From: Pseudoalteromonas prydzensis
GTDB taxonomy: Bacteria > Pseudomonadota > Gammaproteobacteria > Enterobacterales > Alteromonadaceae
Direction: 5' to 3'
DNA length: 64,000 bases
Assembly (NCBI RefSeq): GCF_001661495.1
Contig: NZ_BDDT01000001.1
Coordinates: 558,001 to 622,000 of the forward strand
Both the position numbers and the translations under genes were made by a program. The notes below the pieces were generated by a model. That model did not search any database and had not been told where the DNA came from. It saw nothing but the letters and a program-made list of their open reading frames with translations. Below are positions 1 to 8,014 of the stretch, one piece after another. Position 1 is the stretch's first letter, and each line of letters opens with the position of its first letter.

Positions 1-1
1 G

Positions 2-418
2 TTACAAGTACCCGCGGTTATCAATGAATGGGTTAGTGCCCCTTATGAAGGGCAGCAACGAGACCGAATTAAAATCTTAAATTCACTCGCGTGGCTTAAT
101 GACGAATCGCAGCTGCGTTTTAAAAAGCAATTTGTTGCGCTTAATGAGCAACAACACCGTGCAATCTTAGACGATATTGCGTTTTTGAATGAGCAAACAC
201 CCACGCAGTTTCAGCGTATTGGCAAAGCATTTTTACGCTTTAAAGAATTAGTGCTCGCTGCCTTTTTCTGCACGCCTGAAGGCTGTAAAGACATAGGTTA
301 TCTGGGCAATGTACCGATTGCTGGTGATTACCCTGGACCATCTAATGAAGCAAAAGCCCATTTAGATACTGTTTTAAATGAGCTTGGTTTAAGTGAGTTC
401 GCTTATAAGGAGCTGTGA
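2..418 (+). CDS. Gluconate 2-dehydrogenase subunit 3-type protein (3' part only)
   Basis: The frame is open from base 2 to a TGA at 416-418, giving the last 138 residues of a protein whose start lies outside the window. The end carries an AAFFCTPEGCKDIGYLGN stretch and a GDYPGPSNEAK stretch, which I associate with the gluconate 2-dehydrogenase subunit 3 family. These small periplasmic proteins escort or anchor GMC-type flavin dehydrogenases; the GMC partner would be expected upstream, off the window. A terminator-like hairpin follows at 505-535, so the next gene may be transcribed separately even though both suit sugar oxidation or isomerisation. Family assignment is from motif memory; substrate is unknown. 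Confidence 0.7.
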   Translation, partial: LQVPAVINEWVSAPYEGQQRDRIKILNSLAWLNDESQLRFKKQFVALNEQQHRAILDDIAFLNEQTPTQFQRIGKAFLRFKELVLAAFFCTPEGCKDIGYLGNVPIAGDYPGPSNEAKAHLDTVLNELGLSEFAYKEL

Positions 419-454
419 TCACAACATAGAGTTTTACCCATCAAGTTTAGTCTC

Positions 455-490
455 TAACCATTTATTAGCGTGCTAAAATGGTTAAGATGC
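455..490 (+). repeat. Possible decayed inner part of the MITE-like repeat
   Basis: The stretch around TTAGCGTGCTAAAATGGTTAA resembles the right arm of the 41-kb element (TTAGCACGCTAGAATGGTTAA) with three mismatches, and itself folds as an AACCATTT/AAATGGTT stem. The element ends are not recognisable here. Confidence 0.35.
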
Positions 491-504
491 TATTTGCCCA
501 GACC

Positions 505-535
505 AAAGCAGGGATTTATTCCCTGCTTATTTTTT
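505..535 (+). terminator. Rho-independent terminator after the dehydrogenase subunit
   Basis: A perfect 7-bp stem, GCAGGGA (508-514) with TCCCTGC (520-526), has a five-base loop and is followed by TTATTTTTT. It sits only 13 bases before the next start codon, so it could either end the upstream transcript or attenuate read-through into the isomerase gene. Confidence 0.6.
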
Positions 536-547
536 AGGTATTTTATT

Positions 548-1414
548 ATGTTTAAAGCCTGCTATTTACCATTTTTTAAAGCTATCGTAAGTATGCTAGC
601 CATACTTGCACTGCACTCTTTTCCTGCCTCTGCAACTACTAGTGAGCCTGTTAAAGTCAGCGTGCAATTGTGGTCGGTTAAAGATGCATTAAAAGCTGAT
701 TTTGATGCAACCATCACAGCACTTGCCGACATGGGCTTTCAAGGGCTCGAATTTGCAGGTGATTTTGGCCCTTATAAGGACAACCCTCGCGCACTTAAAA
801 ACAAACTCGCTAGCTTAGATTTAGTGGCCAGCAGTGCACATATTGGCTTTGATGCATTAACTGAAACCAACTTAATGGCAACCTTATTATTTTATAAAAC
901 CCTCGGGGTCACTACTATATTCGTGCCGTGGGATGAGCGCGCATGGGATCCTAAAGGGGTTATGTCACTGACAAAGCAACTCACTGAGCTTAATGAGCTT
1001 GCACAAAAATATGAGATGCAAATTGGCTTTCACAATCATAATAGGGAGTTTGAACAATTTAAAAATGCGACCTATTGGGATGCGATTGCCAGTAATACCC
1101 CCACTAATTTGCCACTGCAACTAGATATTGGTTGGGTGCATTACGCTGGCAAAGAGCCGCTATATTTCATAAAGAAATACGCTGGTAGAACTTACGCAAC
1201 ACATTTAAAAGTTCGCACCCACGAAAATGACGGCTTAAGCCCGATATTCGGTGAAAATAACTATCCTTGGCGTAAAATAATTCAGTCGCTCATTACTGAC
1301 GGTGGCACAAAATGGTTGGTTGTAGAGCAAGAAGAGTATCCTGCTGGATTAACGCCTTTACAAAGCGTTGCTAAATCAAAAGCTAACTTAGATAAAATAC
1401 TTCACAACATGTAA
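548..1414 (+). CDS. Exported sugar phosphate isomerase/epimerase-like TIM-barrel protein
   Basis: This 288-residue protein starts at ATG 548. A longer in-frame start at 470 is disfavoured because 548 begins a clean Sec signal peptide (hydrophobic core around MLAILALHSF, cleavage near PASA). The mature part looks like the xylose isomerase-like TIM barrel family: VQLWSVKDAL at the first strand, GFHNHNREF with probable metal-ligand histidines, LDIGWVHYAG with an Asp, and a late Glu in VVEQEEYP. Relatives isomerise or epimerise sugars using a divalent metal. Export to the periplasm and the neighbouring dehydrogenase subunit suggest a periplasmic oxidised-sugar pathway, which is inference. Exact substrate cannot be told. 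Confidence 0.8.
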   Translation: MFKACYLPFFKAIVSMLAILALHSFPASATTSEPVKVSVQLWSVKDALKADFDATITALADMGFQGLEFAGDFGPYKDNPRALKNKLASLDLVASSAHIGFDALTETNLMATLLFYKTLGVTTIFVPWDERAWDPKGVMSLTKQLTELNELAQKYEMQIGFHNHNREFEQFKNATYWDAIASNTPTNLPLQLDIGWVHYAGKEPLYFIKKYAGRTYATHLKVRTHENDGLSPIFGENNYPWRKIIQSLITDGGTKWLVVEQEEYPAGLTPLQSVAKSKANLDKILHNM

Positions 1415-1464
1415 TACTGTACGCTAGGAACTCGCTTAATGATAAACGAGTTCCTGCACTCTAT

Positions 1465-2595
1465 TTACACATCCCACTCGGTCAGCGCATCTTTTACATA
1501 AACGTAGCGCCATGAGTTAAGCAGATCAGGTTTAGGAGTCTGCGCTCGTTGCTCTGCAGTTAACTTCCAATTCCAACTTATTAGCTGATTAATTTGCTTT
1601 TTAGATGCAAGTACATCTTCAGGTATGCCCTGCTCTTTCGCAGCTTTAGTAATCTTTTGTTTGATCTCTTTAGCCACTTTTTTATAAGCAGGAAAGTCGA
1701 TAAGCCGTTTTAATGGCTCAGGAAAATCTGAAACCGGCACTACTTTTGCTTTTTCTATGCACTTTAAAATCTCCACACCAGAGCGATTAACTTCAATACT
1801 TTCAACTTCTGGAATGTTGCGCAGTGCATTTAGACTGGTTGGTTTACGTTTCGCAATTTCAACCAAGTTATGTTCTTTTAAAACAAAATTAAGCGCTAAG
1901 TTTTTACGAATCGCTTTATTACGCCGCCATGCTGCAAGCTCTCTTAGCACAGCGAGATCGGCAGGTTTTAATTGCCATGAATTTTTAATATCTTGATAAA
2001 GATGTTCATCGGGGATTTGATAAGCGCGTTTTTGGGCCACGAGCTCACTTTCATTGATCACAATATCAAAGAAATCAGCTTCATTTATTTGCTTAATAAT
2101 AATCTCAAAACACGGCAATAAATGAAATACATCCGCTGCGGCATAATCAAGCTGCTTTTCGGTAAGCGGACGCTGTAACCAATTTGTCCGCGACTCACTT
2201 TTATCTATTTCAATATTCAGTAAATTTTTAACCATATGCGCAAAGCCCATGCAGTTTCCGCTACCTAATAATTGCAATGCAAATTGCGTATCAAATAAAG
2301 GCATCGGCACAAAGCCAGCATATTTTTGAAATACTTCAATATCTTCAGAAGGCGAATGTAACACTTTTAGAACGGTGGGATCGCGTAAAATTTCCCAAAA
2401 ATCAAAGAGCGATAATTCAGCAAGGGGGTCGATAAGCGCTAAATGCTCACCATCGAACACTTGGATGAGTGCCACTTCAGGATACAAAGTACGACGGCGC
2501 ATAAATTCGGTATCAATTGCTAAGATAGGTTTGTTACGAATTTGCTCAACAAACTCATTTAATTGATTTTGGTTTTGGATCAATTGATATTGCAC
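1465..2595 (-). CDS. rnd: Ribonuclease D
   Basis: A 376-residue 3'-5' exoribonuclease that trims tRNA and other stable RNA 3' ends in the cytoplasm. The DEDDy catalytic residues are visible: D28 and E30 in AIDTEF, D85 in SPSEDIEVF, and Y151/D155 in DYAAADVFHLL. An HRDC domain follows at roughly residues 210-290 and a second HRDC-like helical region closes the protein. The start is GTG at 2595, supported by an AGGAG Shine-Dalgarno a few bases upstream. It lies downstream of fadD, the same fadD-rnd order as in Escherichia coli, with a terminator between them. Confidence 0.96.
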   Translation of the reverse strand: MQYQLIQNQNQLNEFVEQIRNKPILAIDTEFMRRRTLYPEVALIQVFDGEHLALIDPLAELSLFDFWEILRDPTVLKVLHSPSEDIEVFQKYAGFVPMPLFDTQFALQLLGSGNCMGFAHMVKNLLNIEIDKSESRTNWLQRPLTEKQLDYAAADVFHLLPCFEIIIKQINEADFFDIVINESELVAQKRAYQIPDEHLYQDIKNSWQLKPADLAVLRELAAWRRNKAIRKNLALNFVLKEHNLVEIAKRKPTSLNALRNIPEVESIEVNRSGVEILKCIEKAKVVPVSDFPEPLKRLIDFPAYKKVAKEIKQKITKAAKEQGIPEDVLASKKQINQLISWNWKLTAEQRAQTPKPDLLNSWRYVYVKDALTEWDV

Positions 2596-2610
2596 TTAAT
2601 CTCCTACAGT

Positions 2611-2639
2611 AAAAAGCCGACAAATAATGTCGGCTTTTT
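2611..2639 (-). terminator. Terminator of fadD (bidirectional hairpin)
   Basis: A perfect 12-bp stem, AAAAAGCCGACA (2611-2622) with TGTCGGCTTTTT (2628-2639), has a five-base loop. On the minus strand it ends in a T run just after the fadD stop codon and just before the rnd Shine-Dalgarno, so rnd probably has its own promoter or relies on read-through. Confidence 0.85.
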
Positions 2640-2645
2640 AGCTTA

Positions 2646-4298
2646 CTAATCTTTCAAGGCTCGTCTGAGTATTTTGCCAACATTCGTTTTTGGCAACTCA
2701 TCCCTAAACTCAACCAGTTTGGGGACCTTGTAATTAGTTAAATTATCACGACAGTGGTTTATTATATCTTTTTCAGTTAAAGATGGGTCTTTTTTAACAA
2801 TAAAAACTTTAACTTGTTCGCCACTAACTTCGTGTGGGATACCAATTGCGGCAGCTTCAAGCACGCCATCATGCATTGCTATCACTTCTTCAATTTCATT
2901 TGGGAACACATTAAAGCCAGATACGATGATCATATCCTTCTTACGATCAACAATGTAGAAGAATCCTTCGTCGTCATAGGTGGCAATATCACCGGTTGCA
3001 AACCAGCCATCTTGCAGGCATTCAGCGGTCGCATCTGGTCGGTTATAGTAACCAACCATGACTTGCGGACCTTTTACCCATAATTCACCCGGCTCACCTT
3101 TAGCCGCTTCTTCACCGTTATCTAACATTAGTTTGATTTCAGTATTTGGCGCAGGTAAACCGATCGAACCATTGTATGCATCTAAATCATAAGGGCTGAC
3201 AGTAACCAATGGCGAACACTCGGTTAACCCGTAGCCTTCCATTAATTTACTGCTAGTGACTTTTTGCCATTTTTCTGCAACAGGACGTTGCACAGCCATA
3301 CCACCACCCAATGACATTTTCAGACTTGAAAAATCAAGTTCAGCAAAGCCTGGAGTATTCAGTAAGCCATTAAATAATGTATTTACACCGGTAATCGCGG
3401 TAAATTTATGTTGGCTTAACTCTTTTACAAAGCCTTTCATATCACGTGGATTAGTGATCAATAAATTTAATCCACCATACTTCATAAATGTTAAACAGTT
3501 AGCCGTTAGCGCAAAGATATGATAAAGCGGCAACGCAGTGACAACAATTTCTTTGCCGCTCACTAATACTTTATCTAAACAACCCGATACTTGCTCTAAA
3601 TTACCCACCATATTGCCATGGGTTAACATTGCGCCTTTAGAAACACCCGTTGTACCACCTGTGTATTGCAAAAATGCAAGATCAGATAAACACACTTCCG
3701 GTTTACTGTAATCAGATTCGTTGGTTCCAAGTAAAGCTTCAAACTTAATTGGCTCAGGCAGTGTATAACTTGGCACCATTTTTTTTATGTGCTTAACAAC
3801 AAAGTTAACTAGATGCTTTTTAATACCACCCACCATATCACCCACTTGGGTAACAACAATGTGCTTTATATTCGTATTCGGCAGTGCCTTTTCGAGCGTG
3901 TCCGCAAAGTTAGCAAGAATGAAAATTGCTGACGTTTGTGAATCATTTAACTGATGTTCAAGCTCGCGAACTGTATAAAGTGGATTAACATTAACCACCA
4001 CACAGCCGGCACGTAAAATGCCCAATATTGAAACCGGAGTTTGCAATAAATTTGGCATCATCACAGCGACTTTATCGCCTTTTTTCAAACCAAGATCATT
4101 TTGAATGTAAGCTGCGACTCGCTTGGTCGCGCTGTCCATTTCAGCATAACTCAATGTTTTACCCATATTGGTAAACGCAGGCAAATCTTTGTAATCAGTG
4201 AAGCTTTTTTCAAACACTTCTAACAACGAGTTGTAGTGCTCAGGATCGATTGTTTCAGGCATACCCTCTGGGTAGCGCTTCAGCCAAATTTTTTCCAC
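2646..4298 (-). CDS. fadD: Long-chain fatty acid-CoA ligase
   Basis: A 550-residue member of the ANL adenylating superfamily, close to the length of E. coli FadD. It activates long-chain fatty acids to acyl-CoA at the inner membrane for beta-oxidation. The ATP-binding loop [11 protein letters not shown] is at residues 212-222, the second signature GYGLTECSP is near residue 350, and the C-terminal [25 protein letters not shown] and KDMIIVSG motifs follow, with a catalytic Lys in NVGKILRR near the end. The start is GTG at 4298 with an AGGAG Shine-Dalgarno about 6 bases upstream. rnd follows after a terminator; an alpha/beta hydrolase lies upstream on the same strand, separated by about 120 AT-rich bases. 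Confidence 0.95.
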   Translation of the reverse strand: MEKIWLKRYPEGMPETIDPEHYNSLLEVFEKSFTDYKDLPAFTNMGKTLSYAEMDSATKRVAAYIQNDLGLKKGDKVAVMMPNLLQTPVSILGILRAGCVVVNVNPLYTVRELEHQLNDSQTSAIFILANFADTLEKALPNTNIKHIVVTQVGDMVGGIKKHLVNFVVKHIKKMVPSYTLPEPIKFEALLGTNESDYSKPEVCLSDLAFLQYTGGTTGVSKGAMLTHGNMVGNLEQVSGCLDKVLVSGKEIVVTALPLYHIFALTANCLTFMKYGGLNLLITNPRDMKGFVKELSQHKFTAITGVNTLFNGLLNTPGFAELDFSSLKMSLGGGMAVQRPVAEKWQKVTSSKLMEGYGLTECSPLVTVSPYDLDAYNGSIGLPAPNTEIKLMLDNGEEAAKGEPGELWVKGPQVMVGYYNRPDATAECLQDGWFATGDIATYDDEGFFYIVDRKKDMIIVSGFNVFPNEIEEVIAMHDGVLEAAAIGIPHEVSGEQVKVFIVKKDPSLTEKDIINHCRDNLTNYKVPKLVEFRDELPKTNVGKILRRALKD

Positions 4299-4419
4299 TC
4301 TTAGCTCCTGTTCTATTTATAATTTATTTTTATTAAACCTTAAACTAAGTAAGGCAATTCCACAATTGAGCAATAACTCTAATTTTGCAAATATTCCCAC
4401 ATTTTGTGCAAATATACAA

Positions 4420-5316
4420 TTAACATGCACCAGTTTGCAGCATAAATGCTTGAACTTGTTGTAAACATTGTGCCGGGCTTTGCATATGACAGTGATGTCC
4501 TCCCTCTACCTTGCTTACTATTAACTCTTTGTAATAACGATGGTATTTATCTAAATTCTGATTCACAAATGCATAACCTTGACGTCCTAATATTAATTGG
4601 CAAGGTACATTTATTTCGCTTATTGCCGCTATACATTGTTGTTCATCAAACCTAAAACCTGAATGATTTTTAAGCTTTGGATCAGTACTTAACATCCAAC
4701 CCTGATCACTTTTGATTATATTTCGCTCCATAAGGACTGTCACTAAATCAAATGGTATGTCACTAACTTGCGCACGCGCTTGGTATATTGTTTGTTTTGA
4801 GTCGTAATGTCTTGGTTTTTTTTGCTTGAGACGATGTCGGTTTAAAATTGCGTTGCGCAGTTGCTCAACAACTTGTTCACTTGGGGTCGTGATCACACCA
4901 AGCCCTTCTATCATAGTCACTGATTTTACTTTTTCAGCAAAACAACTGGCAAACAGCCCTGCCGCCATAGCCCCCATCGAGTGGCCAACCAAATGTACTT
5001 TATCAACCCCAAGTTTATCAATTAAATTATAAATATCATCTATATAATCTATAAAATAATAGTGGGCATCAGCCCCTCGCCAATCAGACTTACCGTGTCC
5101 TGGAAAATCAATGCAATACCAAGTTGCAGATAATGCGCTGTTTTCTAGCATTGGTAAAAATGTATGGCAATTATCTAACCAGCCGTGCAACCCAATCACA
5201 ACTTCATCGCCTTGGCCAAAGGTTAGGCCATGAAGTGTTAATTCGCCACTTTGTACTGAAAATGGATGCACTTGGTAATTCCTCTTTATTTTTGGGTTGT
5301 TTACCGTAAAAGACAT
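4420..5316 (-). CDS. Alpha/beta hydrolase (SERHL-like)
   Basis: A 298-residue cytoplasmic hydrolase without a signal peptide. The oxyanion region GLHGWLDN near residue 42, a DFPGHGKSDW loop, the nucleophile elbow GHSMGA near residue 112 and the late histidine in GGHHCHMQSP give the expected order of the fold. GLHGWLDN resembles the serine hydrolase-like (SERHL) subgroup. I could not confidently place the acid residue after strand 6, where ILGRQGYAF stands. It is divergent from the alkaline phosphatase gene, whose start is only 56 bases away, and precedes fadD on the same strand, so an ester or acyl substrate feeding FadD is possible but unproven. Confidence 0.88.
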   Translation of the reverse strand: MSFTVNNPKIKRNYQVHPFSVQSGELTLHGLTFGQGDEVVIGLHGWLDNCHTFLPMLENSALSATWYCIDFPGHGKSDWRGADAHYYFIDYIDDIYNLIDKLGVDKVHLVGHSMGAMAAGLFASCFAEKVKSVTMIEGLGVITTPSEQVVEQLRNAILNRHRLKQKKPRHYDSKQTIYQARAQVSDIPFDLVTVLMERNIIKSDQGWMLSTDPKLKNHSGFRFDEQQCIAAISEINVPCQLILGRQGYAFVNQNLDKYHRYYKELIVSKVEGGHHCHMQSPAQCLQQVQAFMLQTGAC

Positions 5317-5371
5317 TTATTTATCATACAGGGGGTATACAATAACACCACATAATAAACAGGGTACAAAA

Positions 5372-6661
5372 ATGAAAAAACACATTAGCCTCTTGGCATT
5401 ATTATGCTCTGCAACTGCATACGCAGAGCAAGCACCGAAAAATATTATTTATATGATTGGTGATGGTATGGGGCCCGCTTATACTACAGCATACCGTTAT
5501 TTTAAAGATGACCCAGCAACTAAAGAAATAGAAAGTACTGTATTTGACACTATGCTTACGGGTATGGCCCACACCTATCCTGACGATCATACCTATGTAA
5601 CTGACAGTGCCGCAGGTGCAACCGCATTAAGCTCTGGCCATAAAAGCTATAATGGTGCTATTGCTGTTGATACTCATAAAAAACCTCTTAAAACCATGCT
5701 TGAGATCGCCAAACAACAAGGCATGATCACTGCACTTGTTGCCACCTCGCAAATTAACCATGCCACCCCTGCTAGTTTCGCCTCTCATAATGAATCACGT
5801 CGTAACTATGATGAAATTGCCGATGATTACATCGATAATAAAATAGCGGGTAAATTACCTGTCGATCTAATGCTTGGTGGCGGCACTAAATATTATATCC
5901 GCGAAGACCGTAATTTGGTTGCAGAATTTAAACAGGCTGGCTATCAATACAGTGATGACTTTGCTACTTTGAAAGACATCAAGCAAATTCCTGCTTTGGG
6001 TTTATTTGCCCCAGTTGGCCTTGATTTTGCGTTAGATAACAATTCAACTCGATTAACTCAAATGACCAATAAAGCACTTGAGTTGCTTGATAAAAACAAA
6101 AAAGACGGCTTTTTTGTGATGATCGAAGGCAGCCAGATTGATTGGTGTGGACATGCTAATGACATTGCCTGTGCGATGGCTGAAATGGATGACTTTGCTA
6201 AATCAATTGAGCAAGCAAAAGCCTACGTTGATAACAACCCAGATACCTTACTAGTGATCACAGCTGATCACTCTACTGGCGGACTAACATTAGGTGCTCA
6301 TGGTCAATATAAATGGGAAACTGAGGTTGTTAAAGGCGTTAAAGCTACTGCCGTTAAATTAACCGAAAAAATGTTAGCCTCGGATGATTTAAAAACGATT
6401 TGGACCGCTAATACAAATATTGACTACACACCTGTAAACCAAGCTAAGCTTGAACAAGCGAAAAAGTTAGGTGACAAAGCATTAAACTTAGCCATTAAAG
6501 ATATTATCAGTAACGCCAGTTTTACTGGTTGGACAACAGGCGGCCATACCGCAATTGACGTACAAGTTTTCGCTCATGGTAAAGGTGCTGAGCAATTTAT
6601 CGGCTCGCAAAATAATACTGATATAGCAAATAAGCTGATTAGTTTTATCGAAAAAAAATAA
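5372..6661 (+). CDS. Periplasmic alkaline phosphatase
   Basis: A 429-residue secreted phosphomonoesterase. The chosen start at 5372 gives a short signal peptide ending ATAYAEQA; a longer in-frame start at 5297 would lie inside the divergent hydrolase gene and lacks any signal. Metal and catalytic motifs appear in family order: MIGDGMGP with the first metal Asp, TDSAAGATALSSG with the nucleophilic Ser, HATPASFASH, EGSQIDWCGHAND, TADHSTGGL and WTTGGHTAID. The enzyme should release phosphate from organic phosphomonoesters using two zincs and a magnesium. It stands alone, with a strong terminator downstream. Confidence 0.94.
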   Translation: MKKHISLLALLCSATAYAEQAPKNIIYMIGDGMGPAYTTAYRYFKDDPATKEIESTVFDTMLTGMAHTYPDDHTYVTDSAAGATALSSGHKSYNGAIAVDTHKKPLKTMLEIAKQQGMITALVATSQINHATPASFASHNESRRNYDEIADDYIDNKIAGKLPVDLMLGGGTKYYIREDRNLVAEFKQAGYQYSDDFATLKDIKQIPALGLFAPVGLDFALDNNSTRLTQMTNKALELLDKNKKDGFFVMIEGSQIDWCGHANDIACAMAEMDDFAKSIEQAKAYVDNNPDTLLVITADHSTGGLTLGAHGQYKWETEVVKGVKATAVKLTEKMLASDDLKTIWTANTNIDYTPVNQAKLEQAKKLGDKALNLAIKDIISNASFTGWTTGGHTAIDVQVFAHGKGAEQFIGSQNNTDIANKLISFIEKK

Positions 6662-6720
6662 GCTTGCGTGTTTAAGTTATTTTTTATGAAAAGTAGCAAC
6701 AATTTAAAATGCCCCCTTAT

Positions 6721-6757
6721 AAAAAACAGCCCTGCTACATTATAGTAGGGCTTTTTT
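6721..6757 (+). terminator. Terminator after alkaline phosphatase
   Basis: AGCCCTGCTA and TAGTAGGGCT form a 10-bp stem with one G-T wobble around a CATTA loop. It is flanked by a run of A before and TTTTTT after, so it could work in both directions. It lies 60 bases past the phosphatase stop. Confidence 0.85.
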
Positions 6758-6885
6758 AATTCCCGCCCAACTTTGCTATGCGCGCTGAAAAACCTAACTA
6801 CCTCATAATATTTTATTAAATGTTTTAAATTGAGAGTGATAACAGGTTAACTAATAAAAACTGGTTTATTAAAGTACGGGGTTTA

Positions 6886-7221
6886 TTAGGCGTATATATC
6901 AACACCGATCAAGCTTTGTACTTCAGCTCGACGCTCTAAGTTTGCAAACTCGGTATATGTAGAAATAGCGCGACTTACTTTTACAGTAGGTTGATCATAA
7001 ATAGTTTGTCGATAGCTCGGCGGTACGGTTTCGCTCTGAAATTTATCAGCAAGCGCAATACCTGCTTGACTCGATTTTACAAATTCAGCAGACTTTTTAT
7101 TATCGGCAACAGGTTGCTCTAATAAGCCTTGAGGTTTATTAGGTATGGTCTGTTTTGAGGTGATTTTACCGGGGATGTCTCCCGTGTAAAAACCTGAGCC
7201 AATGGGTATTGTCACAATCAC
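6886..7221 (-). CDS. Hypothetical protein, 111 residues
   Basis: I do not recognise the family. The protein is soluble, with no signal peptide or membrane span. It opens with TIPIGSGFYTGDIPGK, is rich in Pro, Lys and Gln in the middle, and ends in an amphipathic helical stretch with ERRAEVQSLIGVDIYA. The start at 7221 is GTG with only a weak Shine-Dalgarno; a second GTG two codons in is an alternative. It follows tsaB on the same strand after 69 bases. Typical codon use and a clean open frame argue that it is real; function is unknown. Confidence 0.65.
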   Translation of the reverse strand: MIVTIPIGSGFYTGDIPGKITSKQTIPNKPQGLLEQPVADNKKSAEFVKSSQAGIALADKFQSETVPPSYRQTIYDQPTVKVSRAISTYTEFANLERRAEVQSLIGVDIYA

Positions 7222-7290
7222 GTCTCACTATTTAGGTTATTAAATTATGTGCCATATTTAATAACCTTGCAAGTTGCTTTGCCAATCGCT

Positions 7291-8001
7291 TTATTCGCGA
7301 CCTGGAAGCTTTTTCCATGTCACTGTATCACGTACATATTTTGGCTGAGCTTGCGACGCAGACACAGTCCGTTTCGCTGTAAACTCATGGCTAACATTGG
7401 CTAACATAAAGCCTGCATCTGGTAATGTGATCTCGTTGTTAACCACAATATTAGCATTATCTTGCAGTATGTCTGGGTAGCTTTGCCAGCCCGTTCCAAC
7501 CGCAATGCCATGCTTATCTGCAAGGCTTAGCAATGCTGGTTTTAATACTTGCTCTTCACCTTGCAACGCCATAATACCAATATCATTTAGCGTATAGTGA
7601 GCAAAATAAACCTCGCCCATACGCGCATCAATGGCACTATAAACATGTGTTTCACCGGTTTGCTGATACGCTTGTTGTGCCATCATTTGCAGCGTTGATA
7701 CCCCAACCAGCGGCAATTTACAGGCATAAGCGAGACCTTGTGCAATCGCAACACTAATACGTACGCCGGTAAAACTACCCGGACCTTGGCCGAAACCAAT
7801 GACATCTAAATCTGTTAATTTACAATTTGCTTGCGCTAACAATGAATCTACTAGTGGTAAAATCTTTTGGCTATGTTGCTGCGGGCACTCTTCAAAATGG
7901 TGAAAAAGTTGACCGTTATAACTAAGCACTAATGACAATGCTTCGGTAGAGGCATCAAACGCCAGTATGTTTATGTTGCTCGCAGTTAGTTGCGTATTCA
8001 T
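7291..8001 (-). CDS. tsaB: tRNA threonylcarbamoyladenosine biosynthesis protein TsaB
   Basis: A 236-residue ASKHA-fold protein. TsaB is the scaffold partner of TsaD in making the t6A modification at position 37 of ANN-decoding tRNAs. Visible landmarks are ILAFDASTEALSLVL at the N-terminus, the family signature GFGQGPGSFTGVRI near residue 70 and DARMGEVYFAHY near residue 125. It lies 13 bases downstream of the helicase gene yoaA, the same pairing seen in E. coli (yoaA with yeaZ), so the two are probably co-transcribed. Confidence 0.95.
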   Translation of the reverse strand: MNTQLTASNINILAFDASTEALSLVLSYNGQLFHHFEECPQQHSQKILPLVDSLLAQANCKLTDLDVIGFGQGPGSFTGVRISVAIAQGLAYACKLPLVGVSTLQMMAQQAYQQTGETHVYSAIDARMGEVYFAHYTLNDIGIMALQGEEQVLKPALLSLADKHGIAVGTGWQSYPDILQDNANIVVNNEITLPDAGFMLANVSHEFTAKRTVSASQAQPKYVRDTVTWKKLPGRE

Positions 8002-8014
8002 GAAAGTTATTTCT

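Noticed and set aside
5297..5371. Extended N-terminus of the alkaline phosphatase from 5297
   Set aside because: It overlaps the divergent hydrolase gene and would bury the signal peptide that begins at 5372.
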